Source of the DNA: Candidatus Amarobacillus elongatus
GTDB lineage: Bacteria; Chloroflexota; Dehalococcoidia; Tepidiformales; Tepidiformaceae
Length of the DNA stretch: 64,000 bases
NCBI GenBank assembly: GCA_016703545.1
Contig: JADJBX010000003.1
Coordinates: 248,001 to 312,000, forward strand
Direction: 5' to 3'
Made by a program: the position numbers and the translations under genes
The notes under the pieces: model-generated
What the model was told of the DNA's origin: nothing
What the model saw: the letters and a program-made list of their open reading frames with translations, nothing else
Database searches by the model: none
Shown: one piece after another, positions 16,212 to 24,766 of the stretch
Layout of the letters: each line of letters begins with the position of its first letter
Position numbering within the stretch: the stretch's first letter is position 1

Positions 16212-17582
16212 ATGGAGCACGGATACGGCGCGACCGCGGGGAACCTCGCGGTGGCCGAGAATTATCGCGAGCAAACGCCACCGCCACGGCCGGCGTCGCC
16301 GCTGCGTGCCCTGCCGTCCCTCCCGGCAGCACCCGACCGCATCGATGCGCTGGGGCTGCCGGAGCGGTTCATCGAAGACCTCGCCATCAAGACGCTGCAT
16401 CGCATCGCGATCCCCACTCCGGTCGCCATTGCGAACTCGCTGCGTGTGCACCCCGCCATCGTGCGCGAGGTGCTAGAGGGCCTGAAGCGCCAGCGGCTGG
16501 TCGAAACAACCTCCGCCTCGGGACGGCTTGAATCCGAGTGGCAGTACCGCCTCACCGATGCCGGGCTCCACGAGGCCGAGAACGCCTTCACGCGCAGCCG
16601 CTACGTTGGTCCGGTGCCCGTCCCGATCCAGGAATACTTCCGCATGCTGGAACACGACGGCGAGGTCGGCGCGCCCGATCCCGTTCGGCTCGCGCGGGCG
16701 CTTCAGCAGCTCGTGCTCGCCCGCGATGTTGTGGCCAAGGTCTGCCTCGCGCTCACTTCCGGTCGCCCGGCGATGCTCTGGGGAGCCCCCGGCAACGGCA
16801 AGACGACGATCCTCGAACTTACTAGCGAGGCCATCCACGGCGTCACCCTGATGCCGGTGGCGGTCTACGTCAGCGGCCACATCATCAAGCTCTACGACGA
16901 CCTCGTGCACGTCGTGGTCGAAGGCGACGACACCGCCGACAGCACGTCGGCGTACGACCGCCGCTGGCTCCGCATTCGACGCCCGTTCGTGTTCGTCGGC
17001 GGCGAGCTCCGGCATGAGGACCTCGACCTCGCCTACGACGCGGCCGTCGGCTACCACCAGGCGCCTCCGCACCTGAAGGCCCACGGCGGCCTGCTTGCGA
17101 TCGACGACTTCGGCCGGCAGCAGGTCTCGCCGCACGCGCTCCTGAACCGCTGGATCGCCTCCCTCGAACGTGGCGAAGACACGATGGCCCTCGTGACCGG
17201 CGAACGGATCACGTTCCCGTTCCGCTCGACCATCTGCTTCAGCACGAACCTGGAACCGCGGACGATGCTGGAGGAGGCCCACCTCCGCCGCATTCCGTAC
17301 AAGATTCGCATTCCCGAACCAACACCCGCGCAGATGGCCGAGATCTTCCGCCGGTTCGCCGAGGCGATGGGCGTCGAAGTCGCGCCCGGGGGGATCGAGA
17401 CGGCGGTGGAGATGGTTCACCGTGCCAGCTCGGGCAACTCCCGGAGCTGCCATCCGCGCGACGTCCTGCAGCTCGTGATCGAGGAGGCGAAGTTTGTGAA
17501 GCGCCCGGCGGTGCTCGAGCCCGCAGCCACCCGCCGCGCCTGCGAGATCTACTTCGCCCAGGACCCGGGCCTCACCGCGTAG
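16212..17582 (+). CDS. AAA-type ATPase with an N-terminal winged-helix region
   Basis: 456 residues. Residues 45-145 carry a winged-helix-like segment (RFIEDLAIKTLHRIAI, VHPAIVREVLEGLKRQRL, WQYRLTDAGLHEAE). The ATPase follows: Walker A WGAPGNGKTTIL, Walker B LLAIDDFG, and a sensor-1 Asn in TICFSTNLEP. The ATG at 16212 is chosen for the GGAAGGA 8 bases upstream; an ATG at 16122 would give an unlike N-terminus. This architecture recurs as a stand-alone ATPase, sometimes near pilus or secretion genes, but none are present here. The function is not known. Confidence 0.75.
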   Translation: MEHGYGATAGNLAVAENYREQTPPPRPASPLRALPSLPAAPDRIDALGLPERFIEDLAIKTLHRIAIPTPVAIANSLRVHPAIVREVLEGLKRQRLVETTSASGRLESEWQYRLTDAGLHEAENAFTRSRYVGPVPVPIQEYFRMLEHDGEVGAPDPVRLARALQQLVLARDVVAKVCLALTSGRPAMLWGAPGNGKTTILELTSEAIHGVTLMPVAVYVSGHIIKLYDDLVHVVVEGDDTADSTSAYDRRWLRIRRPFVFVGGELRHEDLDLAYDAAVGYHQAPPHLKAHGGLLAIDDFGRQQVSPHALLNRWIASLERGEDTMALVTGERITFPFRSTICFSTNLEPRTMLEEAHLRRIPYKIRIPEPTPAQMAEIFRRFAEAMGVEVAPGGIETAVEMVHRASSGNSRSCHPRDVLQLVIEEAKFVKRPAVLEPAATRRACEIYFAQDPGLTA

Positions 17583-17666
17583 ACCGGCCCGAGAACCAGT
17601 CCACCACGAGGCCGTGTCGAATACCGACGCGGCCTTTGTCGTGGTGTGTTCCCGGCCTGCCCGGGG

Positions 17667-17936
17667 CTACTTCGTGCATGATCCCGGCTGCGCTGGCATG
17701 GGTGCCACCGCCGCACCGCCGGACGCGACGACGGTCGCTGGCCTGGCAGGCTTCGGCGCGCACACGCCTGGGACGGTGGCCGTCGCGGCCACCTGCCCAA
17801 CCCGGTGGTCGGCGACATTCGTAGCGGGAACCCCGGAGCGGTCGTCGCCGCAACCGGCGAGTGGAGCCGCCAGCGCGACGCCGGCGCCCGCGAAAAGGGC
17901 CATCCGTGCGACGGCCTGGGAACGGTGGATACGCAT
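17667..17936 (-). CDS. Small lipoprotein
   Basis: 89 residues. Basic start MRIHRSQAVARM, a hydrophobic segment, and lipobox LAGC at about residues 24-27 followed by Gly-Asp-Asp, so export and lipid anchoring are likely. The mature part is short, rich in Ala, Val and Pro, with two further Cys. AGGAGG 8 bases before the ATG at 17936 gives a strong start. No known family. The 227 bases between it and purS hold no gene I can support. Confidence 0.65.
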   Translation of the reverse strand: MRIHRSQAVARMALFAGAGVALAAPLAGCGDDRSGVPATNVADHRVGQVAATATVPGVCAPKPARPATVVASGGAAVAPMPAQPGSCTK

Positions 17937-18163
17937 GAGGTGTCCTCCTGGCAGCGCGCGGTCGCGCGCCGGACGGTGTGGGCTCACCCTCGAACCTACC
18001 CACCCGGGAAGGGCACAACAAGCAACAGAACGCAAAATCTGCGCGGGATATGAAGCTGTAAGCTCGCGACCGTTGGCGAGGCGTGGCGCCAACGCGGCCG
18101 TCCTTGCGGCAGCCGGGAGCCGTTGTCCGCGTCTGGGATCACATGCCGCGGGTTGTTGAGGCG

Positions 18164-18499
18164 CTACGCCCGGGCGATCTCGAACTCGTAGCTTTCGATG
18201 ACCGGGTTCGCAAGCAGGCGCGCCGACATCGCATCGACCTGCTTGATTGCCGCGTCTTTCCCGGCGGCGTGGACGCGCACCTGGAAGTACCGCCCCGACC
18301 GCACCCCTTCGACCCCTTCGAACCCGAGGGAGCCGAGGGCGCTGGCGATGGTATTGCCCTCCGGGTCGTTGACCGTCGGCTTGAGGGCGACATAAACACG
18401 CGCCAGGAACAGGGTTTCCTTCGCCGCCGAGTCGGCCTTCTTGTTCTTCTGCTTCTTGTCGGCCTTGTCCCCGGACTTCTTCGCGGTCTTCTTGCTCAT
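18164..18499 (-). CDS. purS: Phosphoribosylformylglycinamidine synthase subunit PurS, with Lys-rich N-terminal extension
   Basis: Small structural subunit of the three-part FGAM synthase (PurL-PurQ-PurS) in purine synthesis. The PurS core begins near residue 29 (ETLFLARVYVALKPTVNDPEG), includes LGFEGVEGVRSGRYF and ends with NPVIESYEFEIARA, so about 82 residues as expected. Residues 1-28 are an added tail with 12 lysines that most PurS lack. ATGA overlap with purC. purL and purQ are not in the window. Confidence 0.88.
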   Translation of the reverse strand: MSKKTAKKSGDKADKKQKNKKADSAAKETLFLARVYVALKPTVNDPEGNTIASALGSLGFEGVEGVRSGRYFQVRVHAAGKDAAIKQVDAMSARLLANPVIESYEFEIARA

Positions 18500-19386
18500 G
18501 ATGGAAGCTCCTGTCCCGTCAGCATGCGGTATGCGGTGAGGTACCGCTCGGTGGTCGCGGCGGCGACATCGGCGGGCAGCACTGGTGCCGCGTCGCCATC
18601 CTTCCAGCCGCTGGCGACCATCCAGTCGCGCACCGGCTGTTTGTCGAAGCTGGGCTGCGGCCCGCCCGGCGCATACCCCGCCAGCGGCCAGAATCGGCTG
18701 CTGTCCGGCGTCATGCATTCGTCGATGAGGATGACCTCTTCGTTCCAGATGCCGAACTCGAACTTGGTGTCCGCGATGATGATGCCGCGCTCCTCGGCGA
18801 CGATGCGGCCGTAGTCGTAGATGGCGATGGAGCGCAGCTTCGCCGCATTCGCGGCGTCTTCGCCGATGATCTCGGTGAGCCGCTCGTAGGTGATGTTCTC
18901 GTCGTGCCCGGCGTCCGCTTTCGTCGAGGGAGTGAAGATGGCCTGGGGCAGCCGCTCGGATTCGCGCAGCCCTTCGGGCAGCCGTTCGCCGCAGACCATG
19001 CCCGTGCGCTGGTACTCCTTCCACCCCGACCCCGAGAGGTATACGCGCACGATGCACTCGGCGTCGAGCCGTCGCGCCTTGCGGACGATCATGCTGCGTC
19101 CGTAGTAGCGTTCGTCGATGGCGAACGGCAGAAGGTGGCTGGTCTCGGCCGTGACGAGCGTGATGAAGTGGTTCGGCACCACCTCCCGGATGCGCTCAAA
19201 CCACCACGCCGACAGGCGGCTGAGCACCTCGCCCTTGCGGGGCACGCCCCCTTCGAGCACGACGTCGAACGCGGACACGCGGTCCGTCGCGACGATCAGC
19301 AGGCGGTCGCCGAGGTCGAAGGTGTCGCGCACCTTGCCCCGGTAGAGGCGGTTTGGGAGGTCCGTTTCGAGGAGAAGGTCAACCAT
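18496..19386 (-). CDS. purC: SAICAR synthase PurC
   Basis: Condenses CAIR with aspartate using ATP in purine synthesis. 296 residues from ATG 19386; a GTG two codons upstream (19392) is also possible. Motifs: YRGKVRDTFDLGD at the start, ATDRVSAFDVV, RRLDAECIVRVYLSGSGWKEY, and IIIADTKFEFGI with VILIDECMTPDSSRFWP near the end. The length fits the family. It overlaps the upstream membrane gene by 8 bases and purS by 4, so the purB-MP-purC-purS order is almost certainly one transcript. Confidence 0.94.
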   Translation of the reverse strand: MVDLLLETDLPNRLYRGKVRDTFDLGDRLLIVATDRVSAFDVVLEGGVPRKGEVLSRLSAWWFERIREVVPNHFITLVTAETSHLLPFAIDERYYGRSMIVRKARRLDAECIVRVYLSGSGWKEYQRTGMVCGERLPEGLRESERLPQAIFTPSTKADAGHDENITYERLTEIIGEDAANAAKLRSIAIYDYGRIVAEERGIIIADTKFEFGIWNEEVILIDECMTPDSSRFWPLAGYAPGGPQPSFDKQPVRDWMVASGWKDGDAAPVLPADVAAATTERYLTAYRMLTGQELPS

Positions 19387-20248
19387 CGGCACGCTGCCTC
19401 GCCTGGAGATAGAACGACGTCATGGTGGCGGACACCCACGCGAACACGGGAAGCAGGAGGATGGTCTGCAGCACCGTGAGGAGGCCGCTGAGCCATATCT
19501 GGGCCGTGCGGCTCCCGCGCGCGAGTTCGCCCGTCGCGTTGACGGCGAGCACGGGCACGGCCACCAGCAGCACGATGACGAGGAACACGGCCAGCAGGCG
19601 CAGCATCGTCGGCGTCATGATGCCGCTGAGGGCGCCGGCGCGGTTTCGGCCGGGGCCCATCACGGCCCAGCAGCGCCGGAGCGCCTGGAACGGGTTGCCC
19701 CCATCGAGCATGAACGCCTCGACCGTCAGGCCGAGCCGAAGCGCGAGGATGGGCAGCACGACGATGCCGACGACGGTCACCCCGAGAACCACGGCCCCCG
19801 CGAACATCAGGAACGCCAGCGTGAGCAGGCCACCCATTCGCGTGAACGCCGGGTCGAGCGCCTGGCTGAGCGGCAGCCGCTTGCCGCCGATGAGCGCGGC
19901 GACGCTGACGATCGTGGCTGCGCGCGCGACCTGGCTGAAGAGCGCGCTGACCGCGGTCAACGCGAGGAATGCGAACACGGCGCCCGCCGACCCTTCCGTG
20001 AACAGGTCATCGGCGATGTAGAACGGCTCGTCCTTGAACGCCGTGAAGTAGAGGAGCGTCGTCAGCGCGGTGACGACGATGACCACGGGCAACTCGACCG
20101 CGAAGAGGGGGAGCATCGTCTCGCGGGGTTGCGCCGAACGAGGTGAAAGGCGTCGCGAACCGTCGCCCAGATGGGCACCGGTGGCCGTGAAGGTCCCGCG
20201 CGTGGTCGCCGCCGGGGCCGGTGGAGGCGGCGGCGGCACCACGCTCAC
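19379..20248 (-). CDS. Polytopic membrane protein of unknown function inside the purine operon
   Basis: 289 residues. A Pro-rich cytoplasmic head of about 45 residues (VVPPPPPPAPAATTRGT) is followed by five or six hydrophobic segments. Conserved-looking features include LRLGLTVEAFMLDGGNPFQALRRCW, cited as LRLGLTVEAFMLDGG with NPFQALRRCW, resembling YciC/DUF975-like membrane families. GTG start at 20248 overlapping the purB stop by 3 bases; a later ATG at 20116 would drop the head. Its place between purB and purC suggests cotranscription, not a known purine role. Confidence 0.65.
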   Translation of the reverse strand: MSVVPPPPPPAPAATTRGTFTATGAHLGDGSRRLSPRSAQPRETMLPLFAVELPVVIVVTALTTLLYFTAFKDEPFYIADDLFTEGSAGAVFAFLALTAVSALFSQVARAATIVSVAALIGGKRLPLSQALDPAFTRMGGLLTLAFLMFAGAVVLGVTVVGIVVLPILALRLGLTVEAFMLDGGNPFQALRRCWAVMGPGRNRAGALSGIMTPTMLRLLAVFLVIVLLVAVPVLAVNATGELARGSRTAQIWLSGLLTVLQTILLLPVFAWVSATMTSFYLQARQRADG

Positions 20249-21537
20249 AGGCCGAGGCGCTCGAACGTCGCGCCGATGTTCTGCAGGTAGAAGCCGTAAT
20301 CGAACAGCCCGCGCACGGCATCGGGCGCCAGTTGCGCGGTCACCTCGGGGTCCTCCAGCAGCAGGTCCAGGAACTGCCGCTTCGTCCTCCACGCCGTCAT
20401 CGCGTTTCGCTGGACGATGGCGTACGCCCCCTGCCGGGAGAGGCCGGCGTCGATGAGCGCGAGCAACACCCGCTGCGAGAAGACGAGGCCATACGACCGG
20501 TCGAGGTTCTCGCGCATGTTCTCCGGGTAGACGAGCAGGCGGTCCATGATGCCGGTGAAGAGCGTGAGCGTGTAATCGAGCACGAGGCAGGCATCGGGGA
20601 AGATGATGCGCTCCGTGGACGAGTGGCTGATGTCGCGCTCGTGCCACAGGGCGACGTTCTCCATTGCCGTCACGGCATAGCCGCGCAGCACGCGCGCGAG
20701 GCCAGAAATGCGCTCGCATTTCTCGGGGTTGCGCTTGTGCGGCATCGAACTGGAGCCCGTTTGGCCCTCGTCGAACGGCTCCTCGGCTTCGCGAACCTCG
20801 GTCTTCTGCAGCGCGCGAATCTCGGTGGCGAACTTTTCCAGCGAGGCGCCGATGAGCGCGAGCGTGGTCACGAACTGCGCATGCCGGTCGCGCTGGATGA
20901 TCTGCGTCGAGGCGTTTTCGATTCCCAGCCCGAGGTTCGCGCAAACGATCTCCTCGAGCGCCGGGGGAACCGAGGCGTGGGTGCCCACGGTCCCGCTGAT
21001 GGCGCCGACGGCCACGGCGTCGCGCGCGCAGGCCAGCCGTTCGCGGTTGCGGCGCATTTCGTCGACCCACACCGCCAGCTTCAGACCGAACGTCGTCGGC
21101 TCGGCGTGCACGCCGTGGGTGCGGCCCACGCAGAGGGTGTCGCGATGGGCGGCGGCCTGCCGCTCAAGCACCACGATGAGCGCGTCGACGTCGGCGAGCA
21201 GCAGGTCCGCGGCGTCCCGGAGCTGGAGGCCCGTGGCCGTATCCCAGACATCCGAGCTCGTGAGCCCGAAGTGAACCCACCGCCCTTCGTCCCCAAGGTG
21301 GTCCGTTACCGAGCGGAGGAACGCCGTCACGTCGTGGTGGGTGATCGCGAGGTACTCATCGACCTTCGCCAGGTCGAAGGCCGCGTTCGCACGGATCTTC
21401 GCGGCGTCGGCGGCGGGAACCTGGCCCAATTCGGCCCAGGCCTCGCACGCGGCAACCTCGACGTCGAGCCAGCGCTGGAACTTGGCCTGGTCGGTCCAAA
21501 GGGCGGCCATTTGGGGGCGGGAGTAACGCGGTATCAC
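20245..21537 (-). CDS. purB: Adenylosuccinate lyase PurB
   Basis: Cleaves SAICAR and adenylosuccinate, releasing fumarate, in purine synthesis. 430 residues. The superfamily signature GSSSMPHKRNPEKCE is present near residue 265 with the mobile Ser loop. HFGLTSSDVWDTA near 88 and GRTHGVHAEPTTFG near 138 supply the other active-site His region. GTG start at 21537, six bases downstream of a TAGAAT box, so probably leaderless. First gene of the purine unit. Confidence 0.95.
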   Translation of the reverse strand: MIPRYSRPQMAALWTDQAKFQRWLDVEVAACEAWAELGQVPAADAAKIRANAAFDLAKVDEYLAITHHDVTAFLRSVTDHLGDEGRWVHFGLTSSDVWDTATGLQLRDAADLLLADVDALIVVLERQAAAHRDTLCVGRTHGVHAEPTTFGLKLAVWVDEMRRNRERLACARDAVAVGAISGTVGTHASVPPALEEIVCANLGLGIENASTQIIQRDRHAQFVTTLALIGASLEKFATEIRALQKTEVREAEEPFDEGQTGSSSMPHKRNPEKCERISGLARVLRGYAVTAMENVALWHERDISHSSTERIIFPDACLVLDYTLTLFTGIMDRLLVYPENMRENLDRSYGLVFSQRVLLALIDAGLSRQGAYAIVQRNAMTAWRTKRQFLDLLLEDPEVTAQLAPDAVRGLFDYGFYLQNIGATFERLGL

Positions 21538-21543
21538 TCGCGA

Positions 21544-21549
21544 ATTCTA
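21544..21549 (-). promoter_or_regulatory. Minus-10 box TAGAAT for the purine operon
   Basis: On the minus strand TAGAAT ends 6 bases before the purB GTG. There is no Shine-Dalgarno. No PUR box or purine riboswitch structure is visible in the short (26-base) gap to the next gene. Confidence 0.5.
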
Positions 21550-21562
21550 GCCCGCCGCCACG

Positions 21563-21925
21563 CTAAGGAGCACTCGGGGCAAGCGGATGCTTCGGATCGC
21601 GGTACTCCTCCCGCACCGGGCTGAAGACGTCAATCGCGATGGACGCCTCGATCACCTCGACCTCGTGCTCGACCCCACCCGGGACGCACCAGCTATCGCC
21701 CGCGCTGAGCTCCATCCAGGTATCGCCGAGGCGGAAGCGGAAGCAGCCGCTCGCGAGGTATCCCGTCTGTTCGTGGGGATGCGTGTGGGCCGGGACGTGG
21801 CTTCCCGGGTCCATTCGCAGCTCGCACAGCGTCGTGTGCGCACCTTCGTTCAATGTTCGCCGGACGATTCCGGGGAGCATGTCGATCGGCGTCGCATCGC
21901 CGTTCCGCGTGAGTCCGTCAGCCAT
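21563..21925 (-). CDS. Cupin-domain protein
   Basis: 120 residues, one small beta barrel. The cupin metal motif is seen as HVPAHTHPHEQTGYLASG around residues 47-64 with H-x-H-x(3,4)-E, and a second motif GVEHEVEVIE near 92. A metal-binding enzyme or sensor is likely; the substrate is unknown. ATG at 21925 with GGAGG 5 bases upstream. It sits after the HAD phosphatase gene, separated by 53 bases. Confidence 0.75.
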   Translation of the reverse strand: MADGLTRNGDATPIDMLPGIVRRTLNEGAHTTLCELRMDPGSHVPAHTHPHEQTGYLASGCFRFRLGDTWMELSAGDSWCVPGGVEHEVEVIEASIAIDVFSPVREEYRDPKHPLAPSAP

Positions 21926-21978
21926 GGTGTACCTCCGTCGGGGCGAAGGATGGCGGCGGCCAGTGCGCCTGGCAAGGG

Positions 21979-22773
21979 TCACCGCCCCCAGTGCGCGATG
22001 GATTCGAGCAGGCGCGCGACGGGCTCCTCGCCATCCGGCAGCACCTCGTCCGCGGCGTCGAGGGCGTAACGGTCGCTGTGTGCGAGCGCGTACCCCCGGC
22101 CGGCCCACGAGAGCATCGGGGCATCGTTGACGCTGTCCCCGATGGCCGCCACTTCGTCCCGTTCGATGCCGAAGTCACGGCAGAGGAGGGAGAGCGCGTG
22201 GCCTTTGTTCGCGTCCAGGCCCACCCCGACGGTGACGCCGGGGAAGTCGAGCAGGTGCAGCTCCTGGCTGTGTCGCGCGACGAGCTCCCGGTGAATCGTG
22301 CTCGCCTCGCCGGGGCTGCTGATCACGCCGACGCCGGTTGGGCGCACCCCCGCCGTCTCGGGACGGTCCATGTACTCTGGCGTGATACCTGAAACGTGGC
22401 CGTATTCCGTGGTCGCGGGAGTCTCGCGCGAGGCGATGTAGCGAAGGGGATTGAACCACTCGTAGACGTGGTTGCGCTCCCGGGCGTAGTCGACGACGGC
22501 CATCGCGAGGTCCCGCTCGATGGGGAACTCGTGCAACATCGCGCCGTCGAGCGAGTGCACCGAGCACCCCTGCTGGCAGACCACCGGCGTCCCGAGGCCG
22601 AGGTGCCGCGCGATGCGCGCCGTTCCCGGGAACATACGGCCGCTGGCGAGGACGACCGCAATCCCCGAATCCGTGAGCGTCCGCACGGCCGCCGTGATGC
22701 GCGGCGAAGGGACGTCCGCGCCCGCTGGGACGATCGTGCCGTCGATGTCGAGCGCGACGAGCTTCACGGCCAT
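21979..22773 (-). CDS. HAD-superfamily (Cof-like, type IIB) phosphatase
   Basis: 264 residues. Motif I LVALDIDGTIVP with nucleophile Asp at about residue 9 and acid Asp at 11, motif II LASGRMFPG, and motif III plus IV GVGLDANKGHAL with AIGDSVNDAPML (Lys and two Asp). The large cap between motifs II and III is type IIB. Typical substrates are sugar phosphates or pyridoxal phosphate; the exact one is unknown. It overlaps the prmC end by 10 bases, so it follows prmC in the hisS-prfA-prmC unit. Confidence 0.83.
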   Translation of the reverse strand: MAVKLVALDIDGTIVPAGADVPSPRITAAVRTLTDSGIAVVLASGRMFPGTARIARHLGLGTPVVCQQGCSVHSLDGAMLHEFPIERDLAMAVVDYARERNHVYEWFNPLRYIASRETPATTEYGHVSGITPEYMDRPETAGVRPTGVGVISSPGEASTIHRELVARHSQELHLLDFPGVTVGVGLDANKGHALSLLCRDFGIERDEVAAIGDSVNDAPMLSWAGRGYALAHSDRYALDAADEVLPDGEEPVARLLESIAHWGR

Positions 22774-23612
22774 TGGGCCACGACAATCCGCTCGATGGCG
22801 TTGAAGTCCACCAGGACCTCCGCGTTTGCGCCCGTGGCGTGGACGAGCTTCGCCACGTCCGGGGCCTGGCCGAATCCGACTTCAAGCGCGAGGAGGCGGG
22901 GGCGGAGGCGCGTGGCGCAATCCTGCAGCAGGCGCCTGATGAGCGCGTAACCGTCGTCGCCGCCGTCGAGCGCGAGCCGTGGCTCCCAGCGGCTCACCTC
23001 CGGTTCGAGCGCGTCGATTTCGCCACTCGGAATGTACGGTAGGTTCGCGAGCACGACGTCGGCCCGCCCGATCGGCCCCGCGAGATCGGCCAGGACGAAA
23101 TCGACCCGCGCGGCGTGCCGGCGGGCGTTGGCACGCGCGACGAGGATCGCCCGTGCGCTGAGATCCGTGGCCACGACGCGGGCGTCGCCCGGTGAGAGCT
23201 CGGCCGCGAGCGAGACGGCAACCGCCCCGCTGCCGGTTCCCACTTCGAGCACGGTGCGCGCGCCGCCGCGAACGGCATCGAGGCCGATGTCGACCAGCAT
23301 CTCCGTCTCAGGCCGGGGGACGAGGACGCCGGGACCGACTGCGAACGTGCGCGTCCGGAACTCGCGTTCGCCGGCGAGGTACGCTGACGGCTCGCGGCGA
23401 ATGCGCCGCTCAAGGAACCCTTCGAACCGCTGCCGGCCGTCATCGTCCAGGGGCGCCCCTGCGAAGTATTGCGCGCGCGAAATCCCGGCGGCGGTGCGTG
23501 CGAGGTACTCGGCCTCGAAACGAGCCTCCGGAACGCCCGCCTCGGCGAGCAGCGGCTCGGCGGCCCGGGCCGCCTGCCACGCCGATTGCCGCTCCGCCCC
23601 GTCGCCGTTCAC
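22764..23612 (-). CDS. prmC: Release-factor glutamine methyltransferase PrmC
   Basis: N5-methylates the Gln of the GGQ motif of release factors. 282 residues. SAM motif I VLEVGTGSGAVAVSLA near residue 120, and the substrate motif ANLPYIPSGEIDALEPEV near 187 (NLPY form of NPPY). The N-terminal helical domain carries YLAGEREF. GTG start at 23612 overlaps the prfA stop; coupling to its substrate gene is the common arrangement. Confidence 0.92.
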   Translation of the reverse strand: MNGDGAERQSAWQAARAAEPLLAEAGVPEARFEAEYLARTAAGISRAQYFAGAPLDDDGRQRFEGFLERRIRREPSAYLAGEREFRTRTFAVGPGVLVPRPETEMLVDIGLDAVRGGARTVLEVGTGSGAVAVSLAAELSPGDARVVATDLSARAILVARANARRHAARVDFVLADLAGPIGRADVVLANLPYIPSGEIDALEPEVSRWEPRLALDGGDDGYALIRRLLQDCATRLRPRLLALEVGFGQAPDVAKLVHATGANAEVLVDFNAIERIVVAQWP

Positions 23613-24680
23613 AGCCCCTTGAGCCGCTCCGCCTCGTCCGCCGTGGCCACGGCGTCGATCAGATCGTCGATGTTGCCGTCGAGGCGATCCGGGATGTTGT
23701 GCAGTGTCAGCCCGACGCGGTGGTCGGTGATGCGGTCCTGCGGGAAGTTGTACGTGCGGATCTTTTCGCTGCGGTCGCCGCTGCCGACCTGCGAACGGCG
23801 GTCCGCGCTCAACTCGGCGTCCCGCTTTTGCTGTTCGAGGTCGAGCAGGCGGCTGCGAAGGACCGTCATCGCCTTGATCCGGTTCTTGCCCTGCGTCCGC
23901 TCGTCCTGGCAGACGACGACAATCCCCGTCGGCACGTGGGTGATGCGGATAGCCGTCGCGACCTTGTTCACGTTCTGACCGCCCGCGCCCGACGAGTGGA
24001 AGATGTCGATGCGAAGGTCCTTCTCGTCGACGGCCACGTCCACTTCCTCGGCCTCGGGGAGCACCGCGACGGTGGCGGTGGAGGTGTGGATGCGCCCCTG
24101 CGCCTCGGTCTCGGGCACGCGCTGCACACGGTGCACGCCGCTTTCGAACTTCAACCGGGAGTAGGCGCCGCGCCCGCGAAGCTCGAACACGACTTCCTTG
24201 AACCCGTGCTTGTCGCTCTCCGAGGCGTTCAGGATTTCCGTGTGCCAGCGGTGTCGCTCGGCGTATCGCGCATACATGCGGTAGAGCTCGGCGGCGAACA
24301 GGGCGGCTTCTTCGCCGCCGGCCCCGGCGGATCTCGACGATCACGTCGCGGTCGTCGCGCGGGTTCTTGGGGAGGAGGGCGCGGAGAACTTCGCCGTCGA
24401 GTTCAGCCAGCCGCGCTTCTCCGTCCGCGAGCTCCTGCTCGGCCAGTGCCCGCAGGTCCGCATCGTCCTCGGCCATGAGGGCGCGTGCGCCGGCGATGGA
24501 CTCCTCGACGCGCTGGTACTCCTCGAAGAGGGATGCGATCGCCTGGATTTCGGCGCGCTCCTTCGCGAGGCCGTTGACCTTCTCGAAGTCGGCCGCGACA
24601 TCGGGGCGGCCCATTTCGTCGGTGAGTTCGTTGTAGCGCCGCTGCACGTCAAGCAGGCGGGCGCGAATAGCCTCGTCCAT
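23609..24680 (-). CDS. prfA: Peptide chain release factor 1, frameshifted near 24330
   Basis: Terminates translation at UAA and UAG. The N-terminal frame from ATG 24680 runs to NPRDDRDVIVEIR; the expected AGAGGEEAALFA then continues in another frame, through GRIHTSTATVAV with the RF1 recognition context VPETEAQG, to the catalytic GAGGQNVNK. Two missing bases in the GC-repeat stretch at about 24325-24336 would restore about 357 residues. RF1 has no known programmed shift (that is RF2), and loss would be lethal, so an assembly error is likely. It lies between hisS and prmC. Confidence 0.9.
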
Positions 24681-24697
24681 GGTCCTCAAGCAAGCTG

Positions 24698-24719
24698 GCG
24701 GCGTGCTGGGGCACGCCGC
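24698..24719 (-). terminator. Hairpin between hisS and prfA
   Basis: A 9-base-pair perfect stem (GCGGCGTGC at 24698-24706 and its complement at 24711-24719) with a 4-base loop lies in the 86-base gap. No T run follows on the minus strand, so it may only partly terminate or may protect the hisS end. Confidence 0.4.
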
Positions 24720-24766
24720 TCGGGGAATTGTGCGGTGATTCGAGTATAGCAGAGCCCCTCGGGGCC

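Noticed and set aside
23609..24680. Programmed frameshift in the release-factor gene
   Set aside because: The gene is RF1, not RF2, and the break is deep in the coding region within a GC repeat, without an early in-frame TGA and slippery site.
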